Shown: piece by piece, positions 15,935 to 23,809 of the stretch
How positions within the stretch are numbered: position 1 is the stretch's first letter
Layout: each line of letters begins with the position of its first letter
Origin: Alphaproteobacteria bacterium
GTDB taxonomy: Bacteria; Pseudomonadota; Alphaproteobacteria; Puniceispirillales; Puniceispirillaceae
Assembly: GCA_011522945.1 (NCBI GenBank)
Contig: WTHY01000072.1
Location: 1 to 25,097 of the forward strand
Direction of reading: 5' to 3'
Length of the DNA stretch: 25,097 bases
Translations under genes and position numbers: made by a program
Notes under the pieces: generated by a model
Databases searched by the model: none
What the model was told of the DNA's origin: nothing
Seen by the model: only the letters and a program-made list of their open reading frames with translations

Positions 15935-17593
15935 TTATCCAAAGTCTCTTGCTTGACTGCGCAGTATATATTTTTGAATTTTACCAGTGGAGGTCTTCGG
16001 AAGCTCGCCAAACACGATTTTTTTCGGTGTTTTGAAGCCTGCAATATGCTCTCGGCAGAAGGCAATCATTTCAGCTTCTTCTAGGCTTTCGCCTGCTTTG
16101 AGTTCAACAAAAGCGCAGGGTGTCTCTCCCCATTTCTCATCTGGTTTTGCCACCACGGCCGCAAAAGCAACTGCTGGATGTCTGTATAAAATGCCTTCCA
16201 CTTCGACAGATGAGATATTCTCACCGCCGGAGATGATGATATCTTTCAACCGGTCGCGCACCTCGACATATCCACTTGGGTGACGTACTGCTAAATCGCC
16301 AGAGCGGAAGGTGCCGTCACCCATAGCCTCTTCTGTGGCTTCTGGGTTTTTATGATACCCTTTCATAACTGTATTTGAGCGGATAACAATCTCACCAATG
16401 GTTTCACCATCAGCTGGGACTGGTAATCCTGTGTCACGGTCAAGGACACTAATCTCTTCAGTATGGGTGAATTGCACACCTTGCTGTGCTTTGATGGCAG
16501 CACGCGTGGCAAAATCCACATCATCCCATGTCTCATTCCAAGCACATTGGATGACATGCCCATATGTCTCTGTGAGACCATAAACTTGCATCACATCAAA
16601 ACCAAGCGCTTCAATTTTCTCTAAGACTGCCGGTGGTGGAGGCGCGCCAGCTGTCATAACCTTGACGGGCCAATCTGGACTCTTTTGCACCTCATCTGGC
16701 GCATTGACCATCATGCCAAGCACAATAGGCGCCCCACCAAAATGTGTGATCCTATGTTCATGTAACAGCTTAAAGATATGCTCAGCAGCAACAATACGTG
16801 TGCAAATAGCTGTGCCAGCAACAAGCGCCATCATCCAGGCATGGCCCCATCCATTGCAATGGAACATTGGCACAGTATATAAATAGACTGGATGTGTTGG
16901 CACGCCCCAGGCAGGCACTGTTCCCATTGCCATCAGATAAGCCCCGCGGTGATGATAGACTACGCCTTTCGGTTTGCCACCAGTACCAGATGTGTAATTC
17001 AGGCACATGGCCTGCCATTCATCATCAGGCAGTTGCCAGTCAAAATCTGTATCACCTGTATCAAGGAAATCTTCGTAAGTTTGACTGCCAAGCCTCTCAC
17101 CGAAAGCAGAACTCGCATCCTGTGTGTCAACAATATCAACGATGATGATATTCTTGTTAGGTGTGTCTGCCAGGGCAGCTTTCATGGTTGCTGCAAAACC
17201 AGCATCTGTTATCAAAAGCCGCGTATCAGCATGGTCTAGAATGCCGGAGATTGTTTCAACATCAAGACGTGTATTAATTGTATTTAATACAGCGCCACTC
17301 ATGGCAACGCCAAATTGTGCCTCAAACATTTCCGGTGTGTTGGCAGCCATCACAGTGACAACATCGCCTTTTTCCAAGCCAGCTTTTTGTATTGCAGAGG
17401 CAAGGCGTACGCACCGGCTATAAGTCTCTGACCAATTATAGCGACGATTGCCATAGATGACGGCATCACGCGCACCAAAGATCTTGGCCACGCGCGGTAG
17501 GAACGATACAGGTGATAAAGGCACATAATTTGCTGGCCGCTTATCCATAAATCCTTCATTGATACTGTCTATGCCGCCCATCTGTGCCCCCAT
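15935..17593 (-). CDS. dmdB: Acyl-CoA ligase, probable methylmercaptopropionate-CoA ligase DmdB
   Basis: A 552-residue adenylate-forming CoA ligase. The ATP loop 'YTSGTGGKPKG' lies at about 200-210 and 'HCNGWGHAWMMALVAGT' follows. 'VYGLTETYG' is the A5 motif, 'FRSGDLAVRHPSGYVEVRDR' is A7/A8 with 'IISGGENISSVEVE', and 'LPKTSTGKIQK' holds the catalytic Lys538. It follows dmdA on the same strand by 17 bp, the arrangement expected if it activates the demethylation product methylmercaptopropionate with ATP and CoA. The upstream TTG at 17635 would overlap dmdA and is unlikely; ATG 17593 or 17581 are both possible, and the alignable core begins with 'ANYVPLSP'. Medium-chain fatty-acid ligases look alike, so specificity rests partly on position. 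Confidence 0.8.
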   Translation of the reverse strand: MGAQMGGIDSINEGFMDKRPANYVPLSPVSFLPRVAKIFGARDAVIYGNRRYNWSETYSRCVRLASAIQKAGLEKGDVVTVMAANTPEMFEAQFGVAMSGAVLNTINTRLDVETISGILDHADTRLLITDAGFAATMKAALADTPNKNIIIVDIVDTQDASSAFGERLGSQTYEDFLDTGDTDFDWQLPDDEWQAMCLNYTSGTGGKPKGVVYHHRGAYLMAMGTVPAWGVPTHPVYLYTVPMFHCNGWGHAWMMALVAGTAICTRIVAAEHIFKLLHEHRITHFGGAPIVLGMMVNAPDEVQKSPDWPVKVMTAGAPPPPAVLEKIEALGFDVMQVYGLTETYGHVIQCAWNETWDDVDFATRAAIKAQQGVQFTHTEEISVLDRDTGLPVPADGETIGEIVIRSNTVMKGYHKNPEATEEAMGDGTFRSGDLAVRHPSGYVEVRDRLKDIIISGGENISSVEVEGILYRHPAVAFAAVVAKPDEKWGETPCAFVELKAGESLEEAEMIAFCREHIAGFKTPKKIVFGELPKTSTGKIQKYILRSQARDFG

Positions 17594-17610
17594 ATTTAGT
17601 TTTGAGTATA

Positions 17611-18720
17611 TTATTGGGTAAAGGGTAAATTGCAAATAGTAGCGTGCCGCACTCCATCTGGAAGCGCGACCTGTATGTTTGTACCTTCTGCAAAATAGTC
17701 CGAGCTTACCATTGCAAACCCTAGATTACAGTCAAAATCCGGCGAATAGACAGCGGATGTTAACATACCAATGACCGTATCGCCTGAAAGACAATCGACA
17801 GGCTTGCCAAGTGGGGCAATTTTATCACCTGAAATCCGAACACCCATAAGCTTTCGGCTAATGCCAGCCTCTTGCTGCGCCTGTAAAGCTGACTTGCCGA
17901 TGAAATCGTGCGTATCAAGGCTGATATAGCGATCTAAGCCACAATTGAGCGGCGTGTCTTCACGTGTCATATCATTTCCGTAAGACAGGAGGCCGCTCTC
18001 AATACGTTCAATCAGATTTGGGCAGCCAGGCTTTAAATTAAATTCACCTCCTGCATTCCAAATATCATCCCATAATTGCGTGCCTAATTTGCTATCATGC
18101 ATATAGATTTCAAATCCGCCTTGCTTTGACCAACCTGAGCGCGCAATAAGAAGTTCATGGTCTCTCCATGTGAACATGCCGAAGCGGAAGAAACGTACAG
18201 ACCGGATCTCTTCACCAAATATTTTGGCCATTAAATCCTCTGCCTTCGGACCTTGTATAGCTAGCGGGGAGACGTCTGGTTCAAACACCTTTACGTCGAG
18301 ACCCATGCCTTCAGCTAAGCCAGCGGCCCATAAGACCAAGTCAGAATCTGCAATAGAAAACCAAAAACGGTCAGGCGCGAGGCATAATGCGATAGGGTCA
18401 TTCAACATTCCGCCATTACCATCACAGATTGGTGCGTAATAACAACGGCCTGGTTCCGCATTTGTGAGGTCGCGTGCACTCATCATAATGGCAAGTTTAT
18501 GTGCATCCGGGCCACGTAATTCGACCTGGCGTTCAACTGATACATCCCAAATCTGTACATCTTCTTTCAAATGTTTATAGTCGCCCTCTAGTGAGCCAAA
18601 GGAGGTCGGAAGAAACATGTGATTATAAATTGTATAGCCAGTCAAACCAGCAGCTTCTACGCGCTCAGTATAGGGAGTGGAGCGTAGCCGCCGTGACGCA
18701 AGGATAGGAAAACCAGCCAT
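17611..18720 (-). CDS. dmdA: Dimethylsulfoniopropionate (DMSP) demethylase DmdA
   Basis: DmdA transfers a methyl group from DMSP to tetrahydrofolate, giving 3-methylmercaptopropionate and 5-methyl-THF in the cytoplasm. It belongs to the GcvT fold but is distinct from glycine-cleavage T-protein. DmdA-type stretches run throughout: 'RRLRSTPYTERVEAAG' (10-25), 'YTIYNHMFLPTSF' (29-41), 'WDVSVERQVELRGPDA' (58-73), 'SPLAIQGPKAEDLM' (151-164), 'SGWSKQGGFEIY' (195-206) and 'IESGLLSYGNDMTRE' (240-254). Tyr95, Glu204 and Tyr206, positions I recall as folate contacts in the Pelagibacter enzyme, are all present. ATG 18720 has GAGG nine bases upstream and gives 369 residues, the length I recall for Pelagibacter DmdA. 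TTG 18735 is the rejected alternative. It is followed 17 bp on by dmdB; a carbonic anhydrase gene lies 122 bp upstream. Confidence 0.95.
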   Translation of the reverse strand: MAGFPILASRRLRSTPYTERVEAAGLTGYTIYNHMFLPTSFGSLEGDYKHLKEDVQIWDVSVERQVELRGPDAHKLAIMMSARDLTNAEPGRCYYAPICDGNGGMLNDPIALCLAPDRFWFSIADSDLVLWAAGLAEGMGLDVKVFEPDVSPLAIQGPKAEDLMAKIFGEEIRSVRFFRFGMFTWRDHELLIARSGWSKQGGFEIYMHDSKLGTQLWDDIWNAGGEFNLKPGCPNLIERIESGLLSYGNDMTREDTPLNCGLDRYISLDTHDFIGKSALQAQQEAGISRKLMGVRISGDKIAPLGKPVDCLSGDTVIGMLTSAVYSPDFDCNLGFAMVSSDYFAEGTNIQVALPDGVRHATICNLPFTQ

Positions 18721-18729
18721 AGGATGTGA

Positions 18730-18733
18730 CCTC
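18730..18733 (-). promoter_or_regulatory. Shine-Dalgarno of dmdA
   Basis: GAGG on the minus strand, nine bases before ATG 18720. It supports this start over TTG 18735. Confidence 0.5.
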
Positions 18734-18842
18734 AATACAGTAACAGTTGATACAAAATGTTCGCATCAGAAAAGCCAGTTTTGCGTGACTTCAAAGAAAG
18801 AATGCCGACACTAAACCAAAATTTCTAATCAAGCCGAGATGT

Positions 18843-19481
18843 TTATGCGCCGGAAAGTTGCACAAAATCGGCACCGGCATCATCTAAGCCCCAAATTTGC
18901 CCATCAGCAAGGTCGAACCACCACCCGTGAAGTTGCAGGCTGCCATCAGCAACCTTGTCAGCCACCCAGGGGAAGGTGGATAGATTTTGCATGGATTTTT
19001 TTAGGGATGCTTGTTCTGCCTTGCGTCCATTTACGTCATCAGAAACAGCGCCAAATTCAGCTTTGATAGCATTTGCAGCTGGTTCCACCCAGCTTTCCAA
19101 GAAATCACGTGCTGATAAATCACCACCTGTCGCATGGCTGCATGCGGCGCCTATGCCGCCACATTGCGCATGTCCAAGGATGAGTATATGCGATACGCCT
19201 AAATCTCGAACAGCATATTCAATTGCTGTACTAGCGCTATTAGGTGCATTGTCAGGCGCATATTCCGGTACAAGATTTGCGACATTCCGCACAACAAATA
19301 AATCACCAGGTTCTGCATCAAAAATGAGGGCAGGGTCAATGCGAGAATCAGAGCAGGCAATCACTAAAGTATGTGGTTTTTGCCCTTTTGTCGAGAGCGT
19401 TTCAAACAGCTCGGGGTTTGTTTCGAAATAGGTTTTACGAAAACTATTAAACCCAGATACAAGGCTATCAATCTGTTTCAT
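18843..19481 (-). CDS. Beta-class carbonic anhydrase
   Basis: A 212-residue zinc enzyme that interconverts CO2 and bicarbonate. Zinc ligands are Cys43, His104 and Cys107 ('IACSDSR' at 41-47 and 'ILGHAQCGGIGA' at 101-112), with the Asp45/Arg47 dyad intact. 'PGDLFVVRNVANLVP' (58-72) is also diagnostic of bacterial beta enzymes. No signal peptide is seen, so it is probably cytoplasmic. ATG 19481 is preferred over GTG 19484 because AGGG sits 8 bases upstream. It lies upstream of dmdA on the same strand with a 122-bp gap, large enough for a separate dmdA promoter, and divergent from an MFS efflux gene. Confidence 0.93.
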   Translation of the reverse strand: MKQIDSLVSGFNSFRKTYFETNPELFETLSTKGQKPHTLVIACSDSRIDPALIFDAEPGDLFVVRNVANLVPEYAPDNAPNSASTAIEYAVRDLGVSHILILGHAQCGGIGAACSHATGGDLSARDFLESWVEPAANAIKAEFGAVSDDVNGRKAEQASLKKSMQNLSTFPWVADKVADGSLQLHGWWFDLADGQIWGLDDAGADFVQLSGA

Positions 19482-19622
19482 CACATCATCCCTAATTAAA
19501 TCAAAAGTGGCTGAAGATTTTCATCGTATTTATTCGCATTCAGACGTAAATATTACATAGTCTAAAATGTCACTTTGCCTTTATTTACTACAGACAATCT
19601 TCAGGTCAAGATAGCAGCCCAT

Positions 19623-21176
19623 ATGCATCCAGATAAGCCACAAATATCTAGTTTTTCAAAACTGCAAAAGCAGATTGTTATTGTTGTTTGTGGTCTTGTA
19701 ACAGGCATGGCCTTCGTAGACGCGACGGCTCTTAATGTTGCCTTGCCAGCTATTCAAAAATCCTTATCAGCCACGGCGGCCGATGCGTTTTGGGTTTTAG
19801 AGATTTATCTCCTATTTTTAGCTGCCTTACTAATGGCTGGCGGTGCGCTGGGTGATAATTGGGGGCGCAGACGAAGCCTTCGCCTTGGCGTGATAGCCTT
19901 TGCAGCGACATCTCTTGCCTGTGCCTTAGCCCAAGATGCTGGGCAATTGATTCTATTTCGTGCAGCGCAAGGCATTGGTGCTGCCTTAATGATACCTGCG
20001 AGCCTTGCTATGATTAACGCCTCTTTTGCCCCAGAAGAGCGCGGACTAGCAATTGGCAGCTGGAGTGCAGTAACAACATTAGCTATCCCACTTGGGCCTT
20101 TGATTGGGGGGTTGGCTGTTGATTTTGCTTATTGGCAACTGATTTTTGTCATTAATCTGCCAATTAGCTTGCTTGTGTTATATTTGCTTCAAAAATTACC
20201 ACGTCCGCCATTTGAGCCAGAACAGCCTGCGCCGATAGATGTGATTGGCTCTATTATAATAACCTTATCGCTTGGATTGCTTATTACAGGATTACTAGAA
20301 GCGGCAAAGGAGGGGGTGTTTCTTATTTGGCATCTGCTGACTTTAGGGTTGGGCGGGGCGCTTCTGATTTGCTTTTTTGTCTATGAATGGCATGCCAAAA
20401 CTCCCATGCTGCCGCCATCCCTGATGAAAAAACCGCGGTTTCAAATTGTCTCACTTCAGACCTTTATTCTGTTTGCGGGATTTCAGGGTAGTTCTTTATT
20501 CATCAACTTCCTGCTTATTGAAACTTATGGATTTTCAGCCTTTAAAGCAGGTCTTGTGCAATTGCCAATATCTATCATGGTGTTCTTTTTGTCCCGTCCC
20601 GCAGGCAGATGGGTTGGTAAATATGGGCCGCGCGGTATTTTGGTGGTTGCAGGAATTGTTATCGCGATGGCGCAATTTGCCATCAGTCGGTATGATGGTG
20701 GCGGTATATGGTATTTGCTGTTGTCGATGTTTACGCTAGGTATTGGCATAGGGCTTATGGCAGCACCCCTGACCACTGTTGCCATGTCTGCTGCCGGTCC
20801 AGGGCAGGATGGTATTGCCAGCGGCGTAAATACCGCTGTTTCACGAATTGGACCTCTCATAGCTGTTGCTGTCCTTGGCTATTGGCAAGCGGTGCTGTTT
20901 CTGCCGCTTCTCACAGAGGCCGTATCTGACCCCGCCATTCCGCCTTTTATTCGTGACTATGTGCTAGAGAATTGGCGCTTAATGTCTGCAATGCCGATAC
21001 CAGATGATTGGCCTGCCACGTGGCAAGAGCATATGGGAGCGCTATTAGACAGGGTTTATGGAACGACCATCAAGGTGATCCTTGTCGGTTGTGCTGGTCT
21101 CTCGTTTCTGGCTGGCATGATTGCTCTCGGCTATCGTAAGACCGACAGTAAAGCAGATAGCATTTCGGACGCGTAA
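19623..21176 (+). CDS. MFS efflux transporter, DHA2 (EmrB/QacA) family
   Basis: About 517 residues with roughly 14 membrane segments. 'FVDATALNVALPAIQKSL' in TM1 is the hallmark DHA2 stretch, 'GDNWGRRRSLRLGV' is the TM2-3 loop, and 'AAQGIGAALMIPASLAMI' and 'IGSWSAVTTLAIPLGPLIGG' cover TM4-5 with the antiporter motif region. 'GIASGVNTAVSRIGPLIAVA' lies in TM13. These are proton-driven exporters of drugs or other small amphiphiles; the substrate is unknown. I chose ATG 19623 because the upstream frame opens only with TTG 19575 and the added residues look unrelated; no strong Shine-Dalgarno marks either. It is divergent from the carbonic anhydrase gene, sharing about 140 bp. Confidence 0.88.
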   Translation: MHPDKPQISSFSKLQKQIVIVVCGLVTGMAFVDATALNVALPAIQKSLSATAADAFWVLEIYLLFLAALLMAGGALGDNWGRRRSLRLGVIAFAATSLACALAQDAGQLILFRAAQGIGAALMIPASLAMINASFAPEERGLAIGSWSAVTTLAIPLGPLIGGLAVDFAYWQLIFVINLPISLLVLYLLQKLPRPPFEPEQPAPIDVIGSIIITLSLGLLITGLLEAAKEGVFLIWHLLTLGLGGALLICFFVYEWHAKTPMLPPSLMKKPRFQIVSLQTFILFAGFQGSSLFINFLLIETYGFSAFKAGLVQLPISIMVFFLSRPAGRWVGKYGPRGILVVAGIVIAMAQFAISRYDGGGIWYLLLSMFTLGIGIGLMAAPLTTVAMSAAGPGQDGIASGVNTAVSRIGPLIAVAVLGYWQAVLFLPLLTEAVSDPAIPPFIRDYVLENWRLMSAMPIPDDWPATWQEHMGALLDRVYGTTIKVILVGCAGLSFLAGMIALGYRKTDSKADSISDA

Positions 21177-21199
21177 AGGCGCATTCTAGCTCTACCTAA

Positions 21200-21235
21200 A
21201 AATATAATGTGACGGGCAAATATAATGTGATGGGC
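21200..21235. repeat. 18-bp tandem duplication
   Basis: Two adjacent copies (21200-21217 and 21218-21235) differ only at one base (C or T in GAYGGGC). They lie 24 bp after the MFS stop in the short gap before a convergent small gene. Confidence 0.85.
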
Positions 21236-21294
21236 AATAAAGGCATGAGGCATTTTTTTGCATTTGCTGCGCATTATTTCAGCGCGCTAAATAC

Positions 21295-21543
21295 TTAATG
21301 GGCCACTGATTTTGACTGCCGTTTCCCATACATATCAAACAAGAGCTCTAGTAACGCCCCATCCATAGATGCGAAGATAGCCTGCCCGGCTTCATCACCA
21401 TCAAATACCAGCCGCATTAGCTCGGTAAATCCTGCTTGATCGCCAGGCGCAGGCAGATCATTTGCACTCAGAAGCTGGTCTGCTTTTGCGAAAATGGCTT
21501 CAATCATCTCTTGCATCTGGTCTGGTGTTGGATTCTGTGTCAT
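21295..21543 (-). CDS. Small acidic hypothetical protein
   Basis: 82 residues, rich in Asp, Glu, Ala and Leu, predicted helical by eye, with no membrane segment or signal peptide and no motif I recognise. The sequence has normal amino-acid composition ('FTELMRLVFDGDEAGQAIF', 'MDGALLELLFDMYGK'), and no competing frame exists on the other strand. The upstream site is weak (GAAG about 18 bases before the ATG). It stands between a convergent transporter gene and a divergent flavoprotein gene. I cannot suggest a function. Confidence 0.6.
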   Translation of the reverse strand: MTQNPTPDQMQEMIEAIFAKADQLLSANDLPAPGDQAGFTELMRLVFDGDEAGQAIFASMDGALLELLFDMYGKRQSKSVAH

Positions 21544-21645
21544 TGCAACTGCTTTTTCTTCGTATATTACTTATATATCTGTCGCTAAGAGATATGTTAC
21601 ATCCTAAGCACTCTAAAATATAGCTGCACATTTGTAAGTGTTAAG

Positions 21646-22836
21646 ATGCAAAAGCCAAAAAGTAATTATGATGTAGTCATTATCGGTGCAGGGGCGGCCG
21701 GGCTTATGTGTGCGCATATTGCCGGTAAGCGTGGTCGTCGGGTTCTGGTGATTGAACATGCGAAGCGGCCAGCCGAAAAAATTCGTATCTCAGGTGGTGG
21801 TCGATGTAATTTCACAAATCTACATTCAAACCCATCAGCCTTTTTGTCAGAGAATCCACATTTTTGTAAGTCAGTATTCTCACGCTATACACAGCATGAT
21901 TTCATTGAACTTGTTGAGTCGCATGGTATTGATTTTCATGAAAAAAAACTTGGGCAGCTCTTTTGTAATGATAGTGCAAAACAGATTATCCAAATGTTTC
22001 TTGACGAATGCCATAATGCCGCGGTTGATATACGTCTAAACACCTCAGTATCGCGCATTACACACAATGAGCGCGGCTATAATTTAGACACGTCTATGGG
22101 TGCAATAGCAGCAACGTCTCTGGTGATTGCAACAGGCGGTCTATCAATTCCAAAGATTGGCGCAACACGATTTGGATATGATATTGCCAAACAATTTGGT
22201 TTAGATGTTACTGACATACGCCCAGCCCTTGTTCCGCTGATTTTTCAAGCACAATTTTTAGAACAGTGCAAATCCCTTGCAGGCTTGTCAGTTGATGCAG
22301 ATATCAGCTTTGGGAAAACGTGTTTCCGGGAGGGGCTTTTATTTACGCATAGAGGTTTGTCAGGTCCCTCAATCTTGCAAATCAGCTCTTATTGGGAAGA
22401 GGGGCGTGACATAACTATAAATCTGTTGCCAGATCATGCCTGTATGGACGCGTTAAAACAACGAAAGCAGGACACACCCAAGCAAGATCTGATGACTTGT
22501 TTGAGTGATTGGCTTCCAAGACGCCTTGCTGGAGCTATTCTGAGCGAAATGGGCTATTCTGGTAGACTGGCTGACCAGTCAGATAAGAATTTGTTGAAAC
22601 TATCAGAACGTCTCAATCGCTGGCAGGTAAAGCCTAGTGGAACAGAAGGATATCGCACGGCCGAAGTCACACTAGGCGGCGTGCATCTGTCAGGCTTATC
22701 TGCAAAAACTATGGAGGCAAAAGACCAGCCTGGACTATTTTTCATTGGCGAGGTGGTAGATGTCACAGGGCATTTGGGTGGCTATAATTTCCAGTGGGCG
22801 TGGTCTTCGGGATTTGTTGCCGGTGAGGCGGTGTAA
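21646..22836 (+). CDS. BaiN/HI0933-family FAD-dependent oxidoreductase
   Basis: A 396-residue flavoprotein. The dinucleotide motif 'VVIIGAGAAGLMCA' starts at 10 (G14, G16, G19). 'EKIRISGGGRCNFTNL' (about 45-60) is the family signature and binds FAD. 'VIATGGLSIPKIGATRFGYDIA' is the second nucleotide-binding region, 'FTHRGLSGPSILQIS' lies in the inserted domain, and the C-terminal 'LFFIGEVVDVTGHLGGYNFQWAW' is nearly invariant in this family. These proteins are often labelled NAD(P)/FAD-dependent oxidoreductase; BaiN reduces bile-acid intermediates, but the role in marine bacteria is unknown. It appears as a single-gene unit. Confidence 0.9.
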   Translation: MQKPKSNYDVVIIGAGAAGLMCAHIAGKRGRRVLVIEHAKRPAEKIRISGGGRCNFTNLHSNPSAFLSENPHFCKSVFSRYTQHDFIELVESHGIDFHEKKLGQLFCNDSAKQIIQMFLDECHNAAVDIRLNTSVSRITHNERGYNLDTSMGAIAATSLVIATGGLSIPKIGATRFGYDIAKQFGLDVTDIRPALVPLIFQAQFLEQCKSLAGLSVDADISFGKTCFREGLLFTHRGLSGPSILQISSYWEEGRDITINLLPDHACMDALKQRKQDTPKQDLMTCLSDWLPRRLAGAILSEMGYSGRLADQSDKNLLKLSERLNRWQVKPSGTEGYRTAEVTLGGVHLSGLSAKTMEAKDQPGLFFIGEVVDVTGHLGGYNFQWAWSSGFVAGEAV

Positions 22837-22951
22837 TATCAAGCTCGCTCTCACTTGTTAACGGCGTAATAATGTTATGCATTTTTCTGGAATGGCTGCG
22901 AATATGCTCTACCCAGGTCTTCCCATCAGCAGGCTAAATTCGGTATTAGGC

Positions 22952-23302
22952 CTATATTTCATAAGATTTGAGATTAGGGAAAATATGTAAACCATCATCT
23001 CCAACAGGCAGGTCCCAAACATTCTTTACATGCTTTAACGGTAATGTGTCATATAGATGCGGAAAGAGCTGCCCGCCTCTGGACGGCTCCCACAGAATGT
23101 TTAGCTCTTCTGTGTATATTTGAAGTAATAGTAAATTGCTCTGACCGGAGAAATGTAACCTAGCGGTCTCACTGGCTTGGTTTGCGTCTGAGAAGTGGAT
23201 ATAGCCATCTACCAAATCAATTCCGGCACCTTCAAAGACACCTGCTTTTTCAGCTGATTTCCAGAGATCAGTATCAAGGATTTTATAGATATAACGCTGC
23301 AT
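22952..23302 (-). CDS. DUF952 domain protein
   Basis: 116 residues. 'IYKILDTDLWKSAEKAGVFEGAGIDLVDGYIHFS' at the start and 'GQLFPHLYDTLPLKHV' near the end are typical of DUF952, a small family of unknown role with a fold related to ADP-ribosyltransferase-like proteins, as I recall. It starts 2 bp after the stop of the yaiI-like gene, with AGAGA before its ATG, so the two are very likely translated from one mRNA. Confidence 0.85.
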   Translation of the reverse strand: MQRYIYKILDTDLWKSAEKAGVFEGAGIDLVDGYIHFSDANQASETARLHFSGQSNLLLLQIYTEELNILWEPSRGGQLFPHLYDTLPLKHVKNVWDLPVGDDGLHIFPNLKSYEI

Positions 23303-23304
23303 AT

Positions 23305-23751
23305 TTATCTCTTTTTATGTAAAAGCTCATCAAGTCTTTGGCTAAATCGACCTTTGTCAGAAGCGCTAAAAGGCTTCGATTTAGAGATGTGAAATGGATC
23401 AGAAGCTCTTATATCACTCATCAGATCTCTGGTAGCAACAATGCCGCCGATAGATTGTTTGTCTAAAACCGTTCCATTTGGTTTCAGTACAATAGAGTCT
23501 GACTTCACGCAGGCTTCTGCTAGGGGAATGTCATTTGTAATAACGATATCATTTGCGCCGCAATTTTGGGCAATCCACATATCCGCTGCATCTGCGCTTG
23601 CTGGAACAATTACAAGCTCTATCAGATCATGTGGGTGTGGCCTTATACCGCCATTGCAAACCATAAAGGTTTTACAATTATGGCGTAAGGCTACAGTGAT
23701 AATAGCGTCCTTAACAGGACAGGCATCTGCATCAACATAGATAGATGTCAA
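23305..23751 (-). CDS. yaiI: YaiI/YqxD family protein (DUF188)
   Basis: 148 residues. The opening 'IYVDADACPVKDAI' (4-17) with two aspartates, 'DAADMWIAQNC' and 'VITNDIPLAEACV' are the family hallmarks, with clustered acidic residues as in PIN-like nucleases. The C-terminus 'DKGRFSQRLDELL' also fits. Biochemical role is not established; a nuclease is suspected from fold. It lies 2 bp before the DUF952 gene and 58 bp after a secreted unknown protein gene on the same strand. Confidence 0.9.
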   Translation of the reverse strand: MTSIYVDADACPVKDAIITVALRHNCKTFMVCNGGIRPHPHDLIELVIVPASADAADMWIAQNCGANDIVITNDIPLAEACVKSDSIVLKPNGTVLDKQSIGGIVATRDLMSDIRASDPFHISKSKPFSASDKGRFSQRLDELLHKKR

Positions 23752-23809
23752 AAATCACTCCATGCCCATTATTGTTTAGTTTATTTTTGCGGTATATTTT
23801 TGGGGCAGT

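Noticed and set aside
17594..17635. Longer dmdB starting at TTG 17635
   Set aside because: It would overlap the dmdA stop and add residues unlike the family; an ATG lies right after dmdA.
17611..18720. Glycine cleavage T-protein (GcvT) identity for the dmdA gene
   Set aside because: The length and the consistent DmdA-type stretches match DMSP demethylase along the whole protein, and no gcvH or gcvP gene is nearby.
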